This document shows, in pieces, positions 5,985-7,406 of a DNA stretch of 7,406 nucleotides (positions within the stretch are counted from its first letter, which is position 1; each line of letters opens with the position of its first letter). Both the position numbers and the translations under genes were made by a program. The notes under the pieces were generated by a model that saw nothing but the letters and a program-made list of their open reading frames with translations, did no database searches and was not told the origin of the DNA. Source of the stretch: UBA7236 sp964638865 (GTDB taxonomy: Bacteria > Bacteroidota > Bacteroidia > Chitinophagales > BACL12); assembly GCA_964638865.1 (NCBI GenBank), contig CAZXBG010000171.1, positions 1-7,406 on the forward strand, written 5' to 3'.

Positions 5985-6135
5985 GTTGCCACGAACCCGC
6001 CTGCCAAAGTCGTCGGACAGGTGCACGAATGAACAGCCGTAGGGTGGGGTTGTTTGTATATTATTTTTTTTACTTATTTTTTATTCGTGCATTCGTGGCT
6101 TATTTTTTCAATCCGTATTGTATAAAAAAAATAAA
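5985..6135. repeat. Array unit C: foldback module split by a 26-bp insertion
   Basis: This unit follows unit B closely (GAACAGCCGTAGGGTGGGGTTG interior, right arm ATTCGTGCATTCGTGGC at 6083-6099, boundary box at about 6103-6135). Its left arm is interrupted between GCCACGAA (5988-5995) and TGCACGAAT (6022-6030) by 26 GC-rich bases, 5996-6021. Without the insert the unit is 125 bases. Confidence 0.75.
5996..6021. repeat. 26-bp GC-rich insert inside unit C
   Basis: The insert begins CCCGCCTGCC and ends CGTCGGACAGG, giving CCTG...CAGG ends that can pair imperfectly. It is much richer in GC than its surroundings and cleanly interrupts the 17-bp arm that is intact in unit B. A related start, CCTGCCTGCCAAG, occurs at 6147-6159. 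Confidence 0.65.
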
Positions 6136-6159
6136 GTTGCCTTGAACCTGCCTGCCAAG
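6136..6159. repeat. Truncated array unit next to the oxidoreductase stop
   Basis: GTTGCCTTGAACCTGCC and following bases match the start of unit C including its insert (GTTGCCACGAACCCGCC, from 5985), with a few substitutions. The similarity ends at about 6159, five bases before the stop codon of the flavin oxidoreductase gene. It looks like the first part of another unit cut off at the gene boundary. Confidence 0.65.
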
Positions 6160-6164
6160 AAATA

Positions 6165-7190
6165 TTATTTATTCACTAAAGGAGCAACGGTTTCGCCAAT
6201 TAATTTTATGGAGTGCAGTAATTTTTCATGGGATAATGCAGCATTATCCATCTGAAAAGTAAATCTTGAAATACCACCGAGGGCTTCGCTGTGGCGAATA
6301 ATTTTTTCGGCAACTTCCTGGGGATCGCCGACAAGCAGAGCACCGGTTTTTCCGTTTTGTGCATCAAATCGGTTTCTGGTAACCGGAGGCCATCCGCGTT
6401 CTTTCCCTATTCTTGTAAAAGTTTCTGCATAACCCGGGTAATAATCTGCGATAGCCTCTTCAGAAGTATTGGCAACATAACCTAACGAATGTAATCCCAC
6501 TTTAAGATCATCCGGTTTGAATCCTGCGATCTTTCCTGCTTCCCGATATAAATCAATTAAAGGTCTGAATCTATGTGTTTCTCCACCAATTACAGCAACC
6601 ATTAATGGAAGACCAAGAGTACCTGCCCGTATAAATGATTCAGGTGTACCGCCTACACCTAACCAAATTGGAAATGGATGTTGTAAAGGTCGGGGATAGA
6701 TAGATTGATTGTGCAGTGCAGGGCGAAATTTGCCTGACCAATTCACCACTTCATTATCGCGAATATTTAAAAGTAATTGTAGTTTTTCAATAAAGAGTTC
6801 ATCATAATCCTTCAATTGTAATCCGAATAATGAAAAAGCCTCGGTAAATGATCCACGGCCAACCACCATTTCGGCTCTTCCGCCTGAGATAAGGTCTAAC
6901 GTTGCGAAATTTTGAAATACTCTTACGGGATCTGCAGCACTTAAAACAGTAACTGCACTGGTTAGTATTATATTTTTTGTTTGTGCAGCAGCAGCAGCCA
7001 GAATGATAGCAGGGGCAGAATCTAAAAATTCTTTTCGGTGATGTTCACCAATCCCGAATACATTTAATCCGCAGGTATCTGCATATGCTATTCTTTCCAA
7101 TAATTCAGCTATGGCTTGTGTGCGATGTTTACCTGCATTACCATCTGCTGTAATTGTCGCTGCAGCGAAACTATCAATTCCAATTTCCAT
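6165..7190 (-). CDS. LLM-class flavin-dependent oxidoreductase (luciferase-like monooxygenase)
   Basis: The 341-residue protein is a complete bacterial-luciferase-like TIM barrel. Visible family features are GLNVFGIGEHHRKEF (41-55), the long TSAVTVLSAADPVRVFQNFA and following LDLISGGRAEMVVGRGSF segment (77-115), YPRPLQHPFPIWLGVGGTPES (165-185) and GDPQEVAEKI (288-297). These proteins use reduced FMN and oxygen, or an F420-like cofactor, on substrates that cannot be told from sequence; FMN is usual in Bacteroidota. It is cytosolic with no signal peptide. Length is normal. No operon partner is visible: about 160 gene-free bases lie upstream and the repeat array starts directly downstream. An ATTCCGGAAT palindrome at 7217-7226 lies 27 bases ahead of the ATG. 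I saw no convincing promoter or terminator. Confidence 0.93.
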   Translation of the reverse strand: MEIGIDSFAAATITADGNAGKHRTQAIAELLERIAYADTCGLNVFGIGEHHRKEFLDSAPAIILAAAAAQTKNIILTSAVTVLSAADPVRVFQNFATLDLISGGRAEMVVGRGSFTEAFSLFGLQLKDYDELFIEKLQLLLNIRDNEVVNWSGKFRPALHNQSIYPRPLQHPFPIWLGVGGTPESFIRAGTLGLPLMVAVIGGETHRFRPLIDLYREAGKIAGFKPDDLKVGLHSLGYVANTSEEAIADYYPGYAETFTRIGKERGWPPVTRNRFDAQNGKTGALLVGDPQEVAEKIIRHSEALGGISRFTFQMDNAALSHEKLLHSIKLIGETVAPLVNK

Positions 7191-7351
7191 AATTTACTAT
7201 TGTTGCAGAGATTAAAATTCCGGAATATTTTTAACCAATTTGTAAAATTGAAATATGTTTTGCTGTATGGGGTAATTTCAATTTTTTAATTGATTCATCC
7301 TTCATGTTAAAACAAGCGGCAATTATCCTACAAATTTTAATGTACATTAAA

Positions 7352-7406
7352 TCAATTCTTCAATTTCATCAATAAATACGAATATTCCAAAGCTGCAGAT
7401 CTTGCC
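7352..7406 (-). CDS. Possible C-terminal end of a gene running in from the right edge
   Basis: Two minus-strand frames are open from the edge of the window. One reads ARSAALEYSYLLMKLKN before TGA at 7352-7354 and looks like a terminal amphipathic helix. The other, ending in TAA at 7347-7349, reads KICSFGIFVFIDEIEELI. Only the first resembles a normal protein tail, and that is weak evidence. No family can be named. The bases between here and 7190 hold a TCAATT-TTTT-AATTGA inverted repeat (7278-7293) and no gene. Confidence 0.25.
   Translation of the reverse strand, partial: ARSAALEYSYLLMKLKN

Noticed and set aside
5927..6145. 72-codon plus-strand open frame in units B and C
   Set aside because: Its FFIRAFVA words repeat because the DNA repeats; this is not a protein.
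5428..6158. CRISPR array
   Set aside because: The units are ~122 bp, not short repeats with unique spacers, and there are no cas genes nearby.
6291..6699. Two plus-strand open frames within the flavin oxidoreductase gene
   Set aside because: Antisense shadows of a complete, well-conserved coding region.

Overview
The window looks like chromosomal DNA from a member of the Bacteroidota, probably Chitinophagia/Sphingobacteriia-like. It is AT-rich, two secreted proteins have signal peptides ending in F-A-Q, there are no clear Shine-Dalgarno sites, and two promoters fit the Bacteroidota pattern (TTTG-like -33 box, 20-nt spacer, TAnnTTTG-like -7 box). The intergenic repeats (CGCAGAG clusters, GCCACGAATGCACGAAT arms, a CCTCACAGGTTT hairpin) are of kinds I associate with this phylum. 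A run of exactly 100 N shows this is a scaffolded draft assembly, perhaps a metagenome bin. The phylum is fairly safe; the genus cannot be told.

Layout: 1-474 has no gene and holds a GA-rich repeat cluster (11-256) followed by AT-rich sequence. All genes lie on the minus strand. From high to low coordinates they are: a possible gene tail at the right edge; a luciferase-like flavin oxidoreductase (7190-6165); a gene-free ~1 kb stretch holding a modular repeat array (about 5428-6158) interrupted by the assembly gap; a tight pair encoding a DUF1801 protein and a DUF4199 membrane protein (5117-4187); an S41 peptidase-like secreted protein lacking its C-terminal catalytic part (4065-2986); an orphan secreted protein (2852-1848); and an ArsR-type repressor overlapping a double-SRPBCC (AHSA1-like) protein (1666-475).

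The clearest functional unit is the ArsR-SRPBCC pair: two overlapping genes with a GTAAC-N6-GTTAC inverted repeat between the predicted -33 and -7 boxes, as expected for an autorepressed operon. DUF1801-DUF4199 is a second likely operon, separated by one base, with its own predicted promoter. The remaining genes seem to be single units.

I see no phage, CRISPR, toxin-antitoxin, defence or transposase gene. The most unusual part is the array at 5428-6158. Its units share end boxes and are mostly ~122 bp long although their interiors differ, one carries a 26-bp insertion, and the assembly broke at the base of a hairpin inside a 121-bp tandem repeat. The repeat sequence allows a specific prediction of the missing bases.
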